Shown here in pieces: positions 1 to 10,233 of a stretch of 64,000 nt of DNA. Source of the DNA: Streptococcus oriscaviae. GTDB taxonomy: Bacteria; Bacillota; Bacilli; Lactobacillales; Streptococcaceae. The position numbers and the translations under genes were made by a program. The stretch is from the NCBI RefSeq assembly GCF_018137985.1, contig NZ_CP073084.1, forward strand, positions 1,612,001 through 1,676,000, written 5' to 3'. Positions within the stretch are counted from its first letter, which is position 1, and the number at the start of each line of letters is the position of its first letter. The notes beneath the pieces were generated by a model that had not been told where the DNA came from, did not search any database, and saw only the letters and a program-made list of their open reading frames with translations.

Positions 1-161
1 ATCCAGAAATGGGTGCAAGACCGCTTCGCCGGCTTCTTCAGACCAAGCTGGAGGATCCGTTGGCAGAGATGTTGCTGAAAAGGGAGTTGGAAGCAGGCTC
101 TATCCTGAAAGTAGGGGTTAAGTCTGGTAGGCTGACCTTTACAGTGACGAGTCAGGACTAG
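1..161 (+). CDS. Clp/Hsp100 ATPase, C-terminal fragment (5' end outside window)
   Basis: Only the last 53 codons are present (frame beginning at base 3, TAG stop at 159-161). The peptide opens with [10 protein letters not shown], the conserved motif of the C-terminal small domain of Hsp100 ATPases (ClpB, ClpC, ClpE, ClpL). A short basic/hydrophobic tail ending TFTVTSQD follows. These proteins are hexameric AAA+ unfoldases that handle misfolded proteins, some of them feeding ClpP. The fragment is too short to tell ClpC, ClpE and ClpL apart, so no symbol is given. A hairpin with a T-run follows at 237-270. Confidence 0.8.
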   Translation, partial: PEMGARPLRRLLQTKLEDPLAEMLLKRELEAGSILKVGVKSGRLTFTVTSQD

Positions 162-236
162 AATGGAGAAAGTGATGTGGATGGATGTTATCCAAGATCC
201 AATCTGATTTCCCGATTTTTCCGTTTTGAAAAAAAG

Positions 237-270
237 ATGGACTAAGTTTTTAGCTTGGTTCATTTTTTTA
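237..270 (+). terminator. Rho-independent terminator after the clp gene
   Basis: Arms ATGGACTAAG (237-246) and CTTGGTTCAT (254-263) pair over 10 positions with two wobbles and are followed by seven T. The 162-236 stretch before it holds nothing else recognisable. Confidence 0.65.
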
Positions 271-301
271 CAACCTTTTTATAAAAAAATATAAAAAACC
301 C

Positions 302-330
302 TTGACTTTCTCTCAAACAAGTAGTATGAT
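302..330 (+). promoter_or_regulatory. Promoter of nadR-pnuC-nrtR
   Basis: TTGACT (302-307), a 17-bp spacer and TATGAT (325-330) form a near-consensus sigma-A promoter 32 bp before nadR. The flanking DNA is extremely AT-rich, with repeated ATATAAAA blocks at about 281-295 and 329-345. These could be binding sites for NrtR, but I could not recognise a specific operator. Confidence 0.75.
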
Positions 331-362
331 ATAAAATATAAAAAATAATAAAAAGGTACACT

Positions 363-1424
363 ATGAAAAAAACAGTAGCCGTTATCTTCGGCACCTTTGC
401 ACCTATGCACAAGGGGCATATCGACTTAGTTCAACGGGCCAAGCGGGAATGCGACCGCGCCGTTGTCATTGTTTCAGGTTATCAGAATGATCGCGGGCAA
501 CAGATTGGGCTGGGGCTTCAGAAGCGCTTCCGCTATATCCGCGAAACCTTTAACGACGAGAGTTTGGTGTCCGTCTTTAAGCTAGATGAGGAAGGGATTC
601 CGCCTTACCCTCATGGTTGGAAACCGTGGTTGGCCGCTTTGACAGACTTGATAACCTTGAGCTCAGACGAAGAGTTGGTCTTTTATGTGTCAGAGGAAGA
701 GTACGCAGAGGAGTTGAGAAGCCGAGGGTACAGAGCTTCTTGCACCGAGCGCAATTTTGGAATTTCTGCCACACTGATTCGAGAAAATCCAGCCAAGTAC
801 TGGAACTCAATTGCCAAGCCTTTCCGTCGCCATTTCTCCAAGAACGTCCTAGTATTGGGGTCTGCCTCAAATGGGAAGACAACCTTGGTCAGGGATTTGG
901 GCCGCTATTATTCCTGTCCTGTATCTCTGGAATATTCTCGCCACTACCAGCAACGCTACAATGTCCGCGATGATGAGTTGACGGGGAAAGACTACAACTA
1001 CCTTTTGACAGGCCAGTATCGCCAGACCTCCAACCTGATTGACTCGGATACCAATCGTGGTCTGGTGATTGCAGATACCAATGCTACGGTGACAGAGGCC
1101 TACTATGATTATTATATCGGTGAAACCTCCAGCTCTTTCCACTCTCTCTGTGCGGACACGGTTAAGAGTGAAAAATGGGCCTTGATTATCTTTGTTTTGC
1201 CGACGGGTTCTTATATTGATGATGGTTATCGGGATATGACCATGGCTGATAGTGAAATCCGCCATGCCTTCACCGAACACTTGAAAGAATTGGTGGCAAA
1301 AAATCATCCTCATACACCGGTGGCCTTTATCGGTGGCTCCTATGCAGAAAATTACAGCCAGGCTATCCAGCTCATTGACACCATCTACAACGAATTCGCA
1401 CCGTCAGACAAGTGGTTTGACTAG
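363..1424 (+). CDS. nadR: NadR: NMN adenylyltransferase / ribosylnicotinamide kinase
   Basis: Bifunctional NAD salvage enzyme. It phosphorylates nicotinamide riboside to NMN and adenylates NMN to NAD in the cytosol. The N-terminal nucleotidyltransferase domain (about residues 1-150) starts with GTFAPMHKGHI, the HxGH-type adenylyltransferase motif. The C-terminal half (about 160-353) has the P-loop GSASNGKTTL of the ribosylnicotinamide kinase. There is no N-terminal HTH as in enterobacterial NadR, so here it is an enzyme only. AAAAAGG precedes the ATG by a normal distance. It is the first gene of an operon with the NR transporter gene pnuC and the regulator gene nrtR, which fits import followed by trapping of NR. 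Confidence 0.93.
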   Translation: MKKTVAVIFGTFAPMHKGHIDLVQRAKRECDRAVVIVSGYQNDRGQQIGLGLQKRFRYIRETFNDESLVSVFKLDEEGIPPYPHGWKPWLAALTDLITLSSDEELVFYVSEEEYAEELRSRGYRASCTERNFGISATLIRENPAKYWNSIAKPFRRHFSKNVLVLGSASNGKTTLVRDLGRYYSCPVSLEYSRHYQQRYNVRDDELTGKDYNYLLTGQYRQTSNLIDSDTNRGLVIADTNATVTEAYYDYYIGETSSSFHSLCADTVKSEKWALIIFVLPTGSYIDDGYRDMTMADSEIRHAFTEHLKELVAKNHPHTPVAFIGGSYAENYSQAIQLIDTIYNEFAPSDKWFD

Positions 1425-1456
1425 GGATTCCCTTTGAATGAAATAAGGAGAAAATT

Positions 1457-2275
1457 ATGACTACTTTGGAAAATCGTAAGAACAACCTGTTGCAATCTTT
1501 TAAAGAAGTGCCGCAGAATATAGGAAAAATCTTTGCCGTAGCCCGTCAGATGGGATTTAGTGGAGTGGCTAAGGCAGCTTACAATGATTTGTTTGTAGGG
1601 CGTAGCCTTTTTCAGTGGCTCTACCTGATTGTTCTGTCAAGTGTACCCATTGTCTTGCATTTTACCTCAGGCAGCAATGACTGGATGGGCTTGTTTACTG
1701 CATGGACCGGAAACCTCTGTGTTATCTTGGTAGCTGAAGGCCGTGCCAGCAACTATCTGTTTGGTTTTTTGAGCAACGTAGTCTACTTTGCCTTGTCCTT
1801 CCAAAATATGTTTTATGGAGAAGTTATGACGGCCATCTTTTTCATCGTCATGCAGCCGGTTGGTCTGTATTTCTGGCTGGCAGATCGGGTGAAAGGTGAG
1901 AAGAAAGAGGAGCCGCAGGTGTCCGAATTCGCAACCCGCAAATTGAACTTCTTTGGTTGGATTAAATGGCTTTGTTTTACTGTCTTGGTTTGGGGAACGT
2001 TCGGTTTGATTTACCAGTCTATCGGAGCAGCCCGTCCTTTCCGTGACTCCATTACAGATGGTACCAACTGGACAGGGCAGTTTCTTCAAAGCTATCTCTA
2101 CCGTGAGCAATGGGTCTTCTGGATTGCGACCAACCTCTTTTCTATCTACCTCTGGTGGATGGGGCCAGATAGCGGCAATCTTCAGATGGCTGCGATGTAT
2201 TTTGTCTGGACCATCAACTCAATCGTAGGTTGGTACCAGTGGTCTAAGGCGGTAAAAGAGAGAAAGGGGGCCTAA
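1457..2275 (+). CDS. pnuC: PnuC nicotinamide riboside transporter
   Basis: Integral membrane protein of 272 residues with about seven hydrophobic helices from residue 50 onward. It has the aromatic-rich, Trp-dense style of PnuC proteins, including WYQW near the C terminus. PnuC carries nicotinamide riboside by facilitated diffusion; the kinase half of NadR then traps it as NMN. It lies 32 bp after nadR behind AAGGAGAAA and one base before nrtR, so the three genes form one operon. The N-terminal cytosolic stretch of about 45 residues is charged. Confidence 0.9.
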   Translation: MTTLENRKNNLLQSFKEVPQNIGKIFAVARQMGFSGVAKAAYNDLFVGRSLFQWLYLIVLSSVPIVLHFTSGSNDWMGLFTAWTGNLCVILVAEGRASNYLFGFLSNVVYFALSFQNMFYGEVMTAIFFIVMQPVGLYFWLADRVKGEKKEEPQVSEFATRKLNFFGWIKWLCFTVLVWGTFGLIYQSIGAARPFRDSITDGTNWTGQFLQSYLYREQWVFWIATNLFSIYLWWMGPDSGNLQMAAMYFVWTINSIVGWYQWSKAVKERKGA

Positions 2276-2276
2276 G

Positions 2277-3059
2277 ATGACTCGGCCGGTCGGTCTATCA
2301 GATAAGGAATATTTTGAGCGAGTGGCGACAGAAGCCGAGTTTTTGGATTGGTACAAACAGCAAGATGCTCCCCGTTTTGAAAAGCCTAGTGTGACAGCGG
2401 ACATGGTGGTTTACAGTTTTGTCGATGGACAGATTAAGCTTCTTCTTATTCGCCGTGCAGCTCACCCTTGCCAACACAAGCTGTCCTTAGTCGGCGGCTT
2501 TATCGGGCGCGACGAAGATGCCTATCAGACCTGTCAGCGGCAAATCAAGAAGGAAGCAGGGCTGGATCTGCCTCGCCATCATATCGAGCAGCTGTTGACC
2601 ATTTCGGATCCCAATCGCGATCCGCGTGGCTGGGTCATGACGATTGCCCACTTGGTCTACCTGCCTAGTCAGGCCTTGGATTTGGTGCAGGCAGGTGAAG
2701 ATGGCAGAGAGCCGATTGTCATTGATGTGGACTTTAAAAAAGCTCAGTGCAGCTACCAAGGTCAGCTCCTGACGGCCGAGGATTTCGCTTTTGACCATTA
2801 TGAAATTGTCATGACTTCTATCAAGCGGATTCAGGGGCGGATGAAGTGGAACCCGACCTTCCTCAATCTCCTGCAGACTCCTTTTACCATCTATGCGGCG
2901 ACAGACTTGGTGAACCTCATTTCTCCGGATAAAAAAATCCTCCACAACAATTTCCTTAGTAAATATGGAGAATATGTGGAGGAGGCGGGAGTGGAGCGAG
3001 TTCCGAAGAAAAAGCCGAAAAAAACCTATCGTTTGAAAGCAAAACAGACCGGCAATTAG
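2277..3059 (+). CDS. nrtR: NrtR-type Nudix-related transcriptional regulator of NAD metabolism
   Basis: 260 residues: an N-terminal Nudix-like domain (about 40-175) and a C-terminal winged-helix region (about 180-245), the NrtR architecture. NrtR proteins repress NAD synthesis or salvage genes and sense ADP-ribose or related nucleotides. The Nudix box is degenerate. Against GX5EX7REUXEEXGU the sequence reads G-FIGRD-E-DAYQTCQ-RQIKKEAGL, so two of the three REXXEE glutamates are replaced (Q and K). Hydrolase activity is therefore unlikely and ligand sensing more plausible. The tail is very basic (KKKPKKTYRLKAK). Its place at the end of nadR-pnuC suggests autoregulation of the operon. Confidence 0.87.
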   Translation: MTRPVGLSDKEYFERVATEAEFLDWYKQQDAPRFEKPSVTADMVVYSFVDGQIKLLLIRRAAHPCQHKLSLVGGFIGRDEDAYQTCQRQIKKEAGLDLPRHHIEQLLTISDPNRDPRGWVMTIAHLVYLPSQALDLVQAGEDGREPIVIDVDFKKAQCSYQGQLLTAEDFAFDHYEIVMTSIKRIQGRMKWNPTFLNLLQTPFTIYAATDLVNLISPDKKILHNNFLSKYGEYVEEAGVERVPKKKPKKTYRLKAKQTGN

Positions 3060-3070
3060 CGGGTCGTAGA

Positions 3071-3103
3071 AAAAAGTCGTTGGAATTTTCCAGCGACTTT
3101 TTA
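3071..3103. terminator. Bidirectional terminator between nrtR and dusB
   Basis: AAAAAGTCG-TTGGAA pairs with TTCCAGCGACTTTTT. The poly-A/poly-T flanks let it serve both convergent operons, and the dusB stop codon (3101-3103) sits in its edge. Confidence 0.75.
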
Positions 3104-4111
3104 TGATGAGTGAACTCGTTTTGTCTGAGCAGCTTCGCGGGCTTGGGCAAAGAGTTCTTGGATTTCGGCCATGGTTTCAGCTTTGGCAACGGCTCCGCGG
3201 ATCTTTGCTGCTCCCGCTGTACCGCGTAGGTAGTGAGGTGCCAGACCACGAAATTCGCGGACGGCGATGGACTCGCCTTTGAGATTGACCAGTCGGCTCA
3301 AGTGTTCGTAGGCGACATTGAGTTTGTCTTCGAAGGTCAAGTCGGGCAGGACTTCTCCTGTTTCAAGGTAGTGGTTAATTTGGTTGAAAATGTAGGGGTT
3401 GCCCATGGCAGTGCGTCCCACCATGACGGCATCGGCACCGACTTCTTCGATGCGTTGGCGAGCGTCTTCTACGCTACGGATGTCGCCGTTTGCGATGAAA
3501 GGAATCTTGGTCAGGCTGCCAGCCACCTTGGTGAGGGTGTCTAGGTCAACGGTTCCTGTATACATCTGTTCGCGGGTACGTCCGTGCATGGCTAGGGCAG
3601 CCACACCGCCGCTTTCTGCGGCCAGGGCATTTTCGACCGCTAGGTCGGCATTGTTCCATCCTGTCCGCATCTTAACGGTCAGGGGAATATCGAGGACCGA
3701 GGTCACTTCCTTGATGATGTGGTAGATCTTATCTGGGTCCTTGAGCCACTTGGCACCGGCCTCATTTTTGATGACCTTGTTGACAGGGCAGCCCATGTTG
3801 ATGTCTACGATGTCCGCTTTGGTGTTGGTCTGGATGAAATCTGCGGCACGCTTGAGTCCCTCAGCATCGCCACCGAACAGTTGGATAGACATGGGGTATT
3901 CGTTGTCATCGATATGGAGCATGTGAAGGGTTTTAGTGTTGTTGTAGAGCAAGCCTTTTTCAGAAATCATCTCCATGACGACCAGTCCTGCGCCCATTTC
4001 TTTGGCAATGGTGCGGAAGGCCGAGTTGGTTACACCAGCCATTGGGGCCAGCACACAGCGATTGGGGATCTGAACATCGCCAATCATGAAAGGGGTATTA
4101 AGATTAGCCAT
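3101..4111 (-). CDS. dusB: tRNA-dihydrouridine synthase DusB
   Basis: FMN-dependent reductase that converts uridine to dihydrouridine in the tRNA D-loop. 336 residues, TIM-barrel Dus family. [12 protein letters not shown] near residue 22 is the flavin-binding start, and NMGCPVNKV (about residue 105) carries the catalytic cysteine. MRTGWNN and [10 protein letters not shown] supply further active-site residues. The start overlaps the end of hslO by 8 bp (4104-4111), so the pair is translationally coupled; hslO-dusB is a familiar streptococcal order. The last residues are short and polar, typical of the family. Confidence 0.93.
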   Translation of the reverse strand: MANLNTPFMIGDVQIPNRCVLAPMAGVTNSAFRTIAKEMGAGLVVMEMISEKGLLYNNTKTLHMLHIDDNEYPMSIQLFGGDAEGLKRAADFIQTNTKADIVDINMGCPVNKVIKNEAGAKWLKDPDKIYHIIKEVTSVLDIPLTVKMRTGWNNADLAVENALAAESGGVAALAMHGRTREQMYTGTVDLDTLTKVAGSLTKIPFIANGDIRSVEDARQRIEEVGADAVMVGRTAMGNPYIFNQINHYLETGEVLPDLTFEDKLNVAYEHLSRLVNLKGESIAVREFRGLAPHYLRGTAGAAKIRGAVAKAETMAEIQELFAQAREAAQTKRVHSS

Positions 4112-4970
4112 TGATGAGTTCCTCCAAATCTCTTTCGTTAAAGTGGTAATGGGTCTGGCAGAATTGGCAGGTGATGTCTGCCCCCTTGTCTTCCTCTTTC
4201 ATCTCTTCTAGATCCGTTTTTGGTAGGCTGGCCAGAGCGTCGAGGAAGCGGTCTTTGGAGCAGTCGCAGACAAAACCGATTTCTTCTTCTGACAGGCGTT
4301 TAAAGCCGTCCTCGCCATAAATGGCGGAAAGCAGAGCTTCAATGTGGTTTTCAGAGGCCAGCAGACTTGAGATGGCAGGCATTTCTTGGATGCGTTTCTC
4401 GAAACGAGCAATTTCTGCCTCGGTCGCACCTGGAAGAACCTGTAACAAGAAGCCTCCTGCGACCCGTACCTTGTCTTCCTTGTCCAAGAGAACATTAAGG
4501 CCGACAGCTGAAGGAGTCTGTTGGCTATCGGTTAGGAAGAAGGCAAAGTCTTCGCCAATTTCTCCGGAAATCAAGGGGGTCATCGAATGGTAGGGGCGGC
4601 CTGTTCCGTAATCTGTGATAACGAGGAATTGTCCGTTGCCGACTAGCGGCCCAACGATAACTTCACCCGTTGAAGTCCGTTTGTAATCCAAATCAGGATT
4701 TTGAATGTAGCCCTTGACTTGACCTTGGGTATTGGCAACTGAGATGACAGCTCCGACGGCTCCGTCAGCTAATATTTTCAGGGTAATCTTGGTATCGCCC
4801 TTTTCGTTGGCAGCCAAAATCTGGTTGGCGATCAGGGTGCGGCCGAGAGCCACAGTTGATGAAGCCATGGTATCATGTTTTTCCTGGGCAGTCCTTACGG
4901 TCTGTGTGCTGTCCAGTACATAGGCACGAAAGTACCCGCTCTCTGAAATCGTCTTAATCATTTTATCCAT
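4104..4970 (-). CDS. hslO: Hsp33 redox-regulated chaperone HslO
   Basis: Cytosolic holdase activated by oxidative unfolding. 288 residues. The C-terminal zinc centre is complete: CDC at about residue 236 and CQFC about 30 residues later. The sequence follows streptococcal Hsp33 throughout (for example [32 protein letters not shown]). The start [12 protein letters not shown] matches the family. The extended -10 (TGC-TATAAT, 4978-4983 on the minus strand) lies only 7 bp upstream of the ATG, so the message should have almost no leader and no conventional ribosome binding site. Confidence 0.93.
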   Translation of the reverse strand: MDKMIKTISESGYFRAYVLDSTQTVRTAQEKHDTMASSTVALGRTLIANQILAANEKGDTKITLKILADGAVGAVISVANTQGQVKGYIQNPDLDYKRTSTGEVIVGPLVGNGQFLVITDYGTGRPYHSMTPLISGEIGEDFAFFLTDSQQTPSAVGLNVLLDKEDKVRVAGGFLLQVLPGATEAEIARFEKRIQEMPAISSLLASENHIEALLSAIYGEDGFKRLSEEEIGFVCDCSKDRFLDALASLPKTDLEEMKEEDKGADITCQFCQTHYHFNERDLEELING

Positions 4971-4977
4971 AAGGATT

Positions 4978-4983
4978 ATTATA
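4978..4983 (-). promoter_or_regulatory. Extended -10 promoter element abutting the hslO start
   Basis: Reading the minus strand, TGC-TATAAT ends 7 bases before the hslO ATG. No good -35 is seen. The expected transcription start falls within a base or two of the start codon. Confidence 0.5.
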
Positions 4984-5056
4984 GCACAAGTGACGAAAAA
5001 TGCTAGTTATACTCTTTGAAAATCAAGAAGAGGGCTGTTTCATCGTCTGAACAATC

Positions 5057-5085
5057 AAAAGACCAAAAGCAAGGGGCTTCTGGTC
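5057..5085 (-). terminator. Terminator of gshF
   Basis: On the minus strand GACCAGAAGC and GCTTTTGGTC form a 10-bp stem around CCCTT, followed by TTTT (5057-5060), just after the gshF stop. Confidence 0.65.
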
Positions 5086-5091
5086 GGTTTC

Positions 5092-7338
5092 TTATAACTC
5101 AGGAAAGAGTTTATCAAGGATTTTTGGGGTGATGCGTTGGCCAGGGCCGGCATAGGTATATGTATGCAGGTACATGGCTGGGTTAAAATTGAGTTCAATA
5201 CAGGTGCAGTTTGGCTGGTCCTTGCTCGCTGGTTGGGTCAGATCAGGGATGATTAAATCTACCCCGCAGGCCCAAGCTCCCATGGCAGTCGCCATTTGGG
5301 CAGCCAGCTGTTTGTAGCTTTTGTCCATCTGGTCGGTCATATCAATAGAATCACCACCGGTTGAGATATTGGAATTGCGACGTAAAAAGGCCTGTACTCC
5401 TTGTGGGAGGATGGTGTCAGGGGTGTAGCCCTGTTGTTCCAGCATCAGCAGTTCGATAGCGCCTAGGTCGATGATTTCAAGCGGTGAACGATGGTCACGG
5501 CCACGCAGTGGGTCTTGATTTTTCTTTTCGACCAATTCACGGATGGTAGACTGACCATCCCCTGTGACATTGGCTGCGACGCGCAGCAGTACAGCCTCGC
5601 AGTGACCATCTAGCACAAAGAAACGGTACTCGGTTCCTGCGATATATTCTTCAACCAAAACATGGCTGTCTTCTGCAAAGGCCAAATCCAGAGCCTTTTC
5701 GTAGTCAGAAAGACTGGCTGGTTCTTGGAAGATGGAGATGCCAAGCCCGAAATTAGTGGATTTGGGTTTGATCACAATAGCAGAGCTACGAATCAGTTGG
5801 TAGTAGCGCAGGGCATCGGGTTTGTTAGAAAATTCTGCTCCCGCAGGAACTGGAAAACCTGCTTGTCCTAAAATCTTTTTGGTGACCACCTTATTGGCCA
5901 TGGCCAGAGGGATGACATAGTTGTCTTTGGAGGTCATATTGGCATTTTTGACGTACTCGATATGCTCCCCATGCCAAAACTTGAGAAATTGGTCTTCCTC
6001 GTCCAAAATCTGGATATGAAGCCCTTTTTGGATAGCGTCAAAAAGAAGCATCTGGGTGGAGAGTTCCATGTTCTCATAACCCTTGAGGGCGTATGGTGCG
6101 GTCCAAGCGTACTCACGATAGCTACGACCTTGCTTGCGTCCAAAGGTTTCCAAGGATTGGTCAAGGACTTGTTCTGCCAAACGACCGCCCAAGGTCAGAC
6201 TCGGATTTGCGATTTGTTGTTCAATCGTGTGGATGAGTTGCTTGTAGGAGTCATCCAGCTGGAAGTGGGCAACCAGCTCCTTCATAGCAGTCAGAATGGT
6301 CTGGCTATCGGCTTCAGCAGGCAGGGCTGAAAGAGGGTGGCTGAGAGCAATCCGGTTATTGAGCTCTGAAGCCTGACTCAGGGTTTGGTCGACCTGCTCC
6401 ATGTCATCTAGCCAGAGCAGGCTAAGGACGAAGAGGTGAACCGTATCCAAGGTTTCCTGACTGATGGCGACTGGTTCAAAGGGATTGAGGTCAAAGCAGC
6501 GGAATTCCAGATAAGTAATCCCTTGGGTCAGGTAGTCGCGGTTGCGTTTGCTGCCACGCAAGCGAACAGCGGAGTAGAATTCTTTTTCTGCAGAGAGCTG
6601 GCCACTAGCGACATAGCCTTCTAGGTCGGCCACATATTGGTCCAAACTGTCAAAGGATACTTGGATGTCACTTGCATTGACATAACCGTAGCGGCTGTTA
6701 CGGATAGAGCGGACAAGGCCTAACTCCTCTTTTAGGAAACCTTTTTCCGCTAAAGAGCTGGTACCGTAGAGGTAGGTCAACAGCCAGCGGTAACGCAGGA
6801 AATTTTGAGCCAGTTTGAGATAAAGGTCGTTTTTAAAGGTGAGCAATTCCTCGTAGTCGCTTTGGGCAAAGAGAGCTTGAACCAAGTCTTTTCCTAGCTC
6901 CATGTTGTAGTGGATGCCCGACATTGACTGGAGCAGTTTGCCATATCGCTGCCCTAAACCAACGCGATACTGGTATTCGTAATCATCGTCCAACTGGGCA
7001 ATCTGAATCTCTTCCTCCTCAATCTGCGGAGGCATGGAAAGAGGCCAAAGGTATTCAGATTTATTCATAGAACGGGTGGCCACGTCTGTGATGGCTCCTA
7101 GCATTCTACGGGCTTCCTTGGTAGAGCCTGCTACCGGGGTGATGAGTTCCAGTTGTGGCTCGCTGTAATCGGTTTGGATGTAAGGGTGAAAGGAGCGTGA
7201 GCCTAGAGAAGTTGGGTGTGGGGTTTGGGCAATGCGGTCATTTTCATTGATACGAAGAGACTCCCTTTCTAGGCCGAAGTTGGCCTGCAAAATGGGGAGG
7301 TGATGAGGTGCTTTTTGGAGTAGATTGGTCAATTTCAT
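5092..7338 (-). CDS. gshF: GshF: bifunctional glutamate-cysteine ligase / glutathione synthetase
   Basis: Makes glutathione from Glu, Cys and Gly in one polypeptide, serving oxidative stress defence. About 748 residues from the chosen start. The N-terminal half is a GshA-type ligase (LERESLRI near residue 25, QTDYSEPQLELITP near 75). The C-terminal part (about 480-748) is an ATP-grasp domain with VIKPKSTNFGLGI and ending in FNPAMYLHTY. The reading frame is open for 20 more codons upstream, but MKLTNLL at 7338 is preceded by GCGAGGATC at a proper distance, and the added residues do not look like part of the enzyme. Monocistronic, with its own terminator. Confidence 0.93.
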   Translation of the reverse strand: MKLTNLLQKAPHHLPILQANFGLERESLRINENDRIAQTPHPTSLGSRSFHPYIQTDYSEPQLELITPVAGSTKEARRMLGAITDVATRSMNKSEYLWPLSMPPQIEEEEIQIAQLDDDYEYQYRVGLGQRYGKLLQSMSGIHYNMELGKDLVQALFAQSDYEELLTFKNDLYLKLAQNFLRYRWLLTYLYGTSSLAEKGFLKEELGLVRSIRNSRYGYVNASDIQVSFDSLDQYVADLEGYVASGQLSAEKEFYSAVRLRGSKRNRDYLTQGITYLEFRCFDLNPFEPVAISQETLDTVHLFVLSLLWLDDMEQVDQTLSQASELNNRIALSHPLSALPAEADSQTILTAMKELVAHFQLDDSYKQLIHTIEQQIANPSLTLGGRLAEQVLDQSLETFGRKQGRSYREYAWTAPYALKGYENMELSTQMLLFDAIQKGLHIQILDEEDQFLKFWHGEHIEYVKNANMTSKDNYVIPLAMANKVVTKKILGQAGFPVPAGAEFSNKPDALRYYQLIRSSAIVIKPKSTNFGLGISIFQEPASLSDYEKALDLAFAEDSHVLVEEYIAGTEYRFFVLDGHCEAVLLRVAANVTGDGQSTIRELVEKKNQDPLRGRDHRSPLEIIDLGAIELLMLEQQGYTPDTILPQGVQAFLRRNSNISTGGDSIDMTDQMDKSYKQLAAQMATAMGAWACGVDLIIPDLTQPASKDQPNCTCIELNFNPAMYLHTYTYAGPGQRITPKILDKLFPEL

Positions 7339-7514
7339 AGAAAGATCCTCGCTGGCTAATAGTACTCTTATTCTAAACAGTTTGGAGAAGAAATACAAAT
7401 TTCTGCTACGTTTGAAGAAAATCTTCTAACAGGCAGGGTATGATTAGGAAAAATGCGGAAAAAGAAATTTTATCCAAGTCTAACATTCGCTTTTCCTTTT
7501 AAACCGTCCAATTC

Positions 7515-7543
7515 TTGAAAAAAAGTTCGTTTTTTTGTAAAAT
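7515..7543 (+). promoter_or_regulatory. purA promoter
   Basis: TTGAAA (7515-7520), 17 bp, TAAAAT (7538-7543). It is about 90 bp before the purA ATG, which leaves a leader of roughly 80 nt. Confidence 0.75.
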
Positions 7544-7562
7544 AGAGTGTAAGACTTAAACC

Positions 7563-8922
<1,360 letters not shown>

Positions 8923-8929
8923 AGATGAT

Positions 8930-8955
8930 AAAAGAGGGAATCCCCCTCTTTTTGT
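8930..8955 (+). terminator. purA terminator
   Basis: AAAAGAGGG-aatc-CCCCTCTTTTT hairpin with T-run directly after the purA stop. Confidence 0.8.
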
Positions 8956-8971
8956 GGTTGAGGTTGTTGCT

Positions 8972-8999
8972 TTGCATTCTAAGCTGAATTTGCTATAAT
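8972..8999 (+). promoter_or_regulatory. yajC promoter
   Basis: TTGCAT (8972-8977), 16 bp, TATAAT (8994-8999) with an extended TGC just before the -10. Confidence 0.75.
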
Positions 9000-9032
9000 A
9001 AGTCCTAGAAATAATGAATGAGGTATATATAG

Positions 9033-9335
9033 ATGAACCAATTTTTATTCCCGCTCTTGATGCTTGCTATGCTTGGTTTTATGATTTTCACGCAACGCAA
9101 ACAGCAGAAAAAACACCAAGAGGCTCTCAACCAAATCAAAAAAGGTGATGAGATTGTTACAATCGGTGGCCTTTACGGTATCGTGGATGAAATCAATGAC
9201 CAAAAGGTTGTTCTGGATGTGGACGGTGTTTACTTGACATTTGAACGCTCTGCAATCCGAAGAACGGTCACACCAGCAAGCCAGCCTGTTCAAGCTGAAG
9301 AAACTTCTGAGTCAGCGATTATTTCAGAAGACTAA
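9033..9335 (+). CDS. yajC: Preprotein translocase accessory subunit YajC
   Basis: 100-residue single-pass membrane protein. The N-terminal segment FLFPLLMLAMLGFMIFTQRKQQKKHQ is a transmembrane helix followed by a basic stop-transfer. Then comes the conserved cytosolic YajC core with KKGDEIVTIGGLYGIV and the acidic tail typical of Gram-positive forms. YajC associates with the SecYEG/SecDF translocon. It has its own promoter and a terminator at 9348-9371. Confidence 0.9.
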   Translation: MNQFLFPLLMLAMLGFMIFTQRKQQKKHQEALNQIKKGDEIVTIGGLYGIVDEINDQKVVLDVDGVYLTFERSAIRRTVTPASQPVQAEETSESAIISED

Positions 9336-9347
9336 TACAGAGATAAG

Positions 9348-9375
9348 TCCTTGGGAGTTCCCGAGGATTTTCCTT
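9348..9375 (+). terminator. yajC terminator
   Basis: TCCTTGGG (9348-9355) pairs with CCCGAGGA (9360-9367, one wobble), followed by TTTTCCTTG. Confidence 0.65.
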
Positions 9376-9400
9376 GTTTTTAGCGCTTTTAGCTGGGTGC

Positions 9401-9430
9401 TTGACTTTTTCTTTCTTGGTAAAATATGAT
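9401..9430 (+). promoter_or_regulatory. Promoter of uppS-cdsA-rseP-proS
   Basis: TTGACT (9401-9406), 18 bp, TATGAT (9425-9430), about 36 bp before uppS. A second -10-like TATAAT overlaps at 9430-9435. Confidence 0.7.
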
Positions 9431-9465
9431 ATAATAGACTGATTATACATTAAAGGATTAAAAAG

Positions 9466-10221
9466 ATGTTTACCTTTGGTTTTAAGAAAAAAGAAACGAT
9501 AAAGACGGCAGTTGAGGTTCCCAAGCATATTGCCATCATTATGGATGGAAATGGTCGTTGGGCCAAGAAACGGATGCAGCCACGGATTATGGGGCATAAG
9601 GCTGGGATGGATGCTCTGCAAAAGGTAACCAAAACCGCATCAGCTCTGGGCGTTAAGGTTTTGACAGTGTATGCTTTTTCAACCGAAAACTGGTCTCGGC
9701 CGGAGAAGGAAGTCGCCTTCATCATGAATTTGCCGGTGGAATTCTACGACAAGTATGTTCCTGACCTTCACGCTAATAATGTCAAAATTCAGATGATTGG
9801 GGACCACAGTCGTTTGCCAGAAGCGACCAAGGCTGCCCTGTATAAGGCGGAGCAAAAGACCAAGAACAATACAGGTCTGATTTTGAACTTTGCACTCAAC
9901 TACGGTGGTCGGGCAGAGGTCACAAGTGCAGTCAAGGCCATTGCCCAAGATGTCTTGGATGGTAAACTCAATCCTGGAGATATTGATGAGAAGCTCATCG
10001 GCGACCATCTGTATACCAATAGCCTGCCAGCTAGTTTCAGAGATCCGGATTTGGTGATTCGGACCAGTGGGGAATTGCGTCTCAGCAATTTTTTGCCGTG
10101 GCAGACTGCGTACAGCGAACTCTATTTTACCGATGTGGCCTGGCCAGATTTTGATGGAGAGGCCCTGCAGCTAGCGATTAAAGAATACAACAGACGCCAC
10201 AGACGTTTCGGCGGTGTCTAA
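9466..10221 (+). CDS. uppS: Undecaprenyl diphosphate synthase
   Basis: Cis-prenyltransferase that adds isoprene units from IPP to FPP to make the C55 carrier used in peptidoglycan and capsule synthesis. 251 residues. HIAIIMDGNGRWAKKR contains the catalytic Asp. SRPEKEV and the C-terminal RTSGELRLSNFLPWQTAYSE are the family signatures. A basic stretch (KKKETIK) precedes the catalytic domain. First gene of the envelope cluster; 12 bp separate it from cdsA. Confidence 0.95.
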   Translation: MFTFGFKKKETIKTAVEVPKHIAIIMDGNGRWAKKRMQPRIMGHKAGMDALQKVTKTASALGVKVLTVYAFSTENWSRPEKEVAFIMNLPVEFYDKYVPDLHANNVKIQMIGDHSRLPEATKAALYKAEQKTKNNTGLILNFALNYGGRAEVTSAVKAIAQDVLDGKLNPGDIDEKLIGDHLYTNSLPASFRDPDLVIRTSGELRLSNFLPWQTAYSELYFTDVAWPDFDGEALQLAIKEYNRRHRRFGGV

Positions 10222-10233
10222 GAGGGAGATGAA

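Noticed and set aside
281..345. NrtR operator in the nadR promoter
   Set aside because: ATATAAAA repeats are there, but the region is so AT-rich that I cannot separate an operator from background; mentioned only under the promoter.
7339..7398. 20-codon extension of the gshF frame
   Set aside because: No ribosome site, hydrophobic residues unlike the family; MKLTNLL at 7338 fits better.
7499..7515. PurR box before purA (AAACCGTCCAAT)
   Set aside because: It matches only about 10 of 13 positions and lacks the central GAAC; position against the -35 is not typical either.
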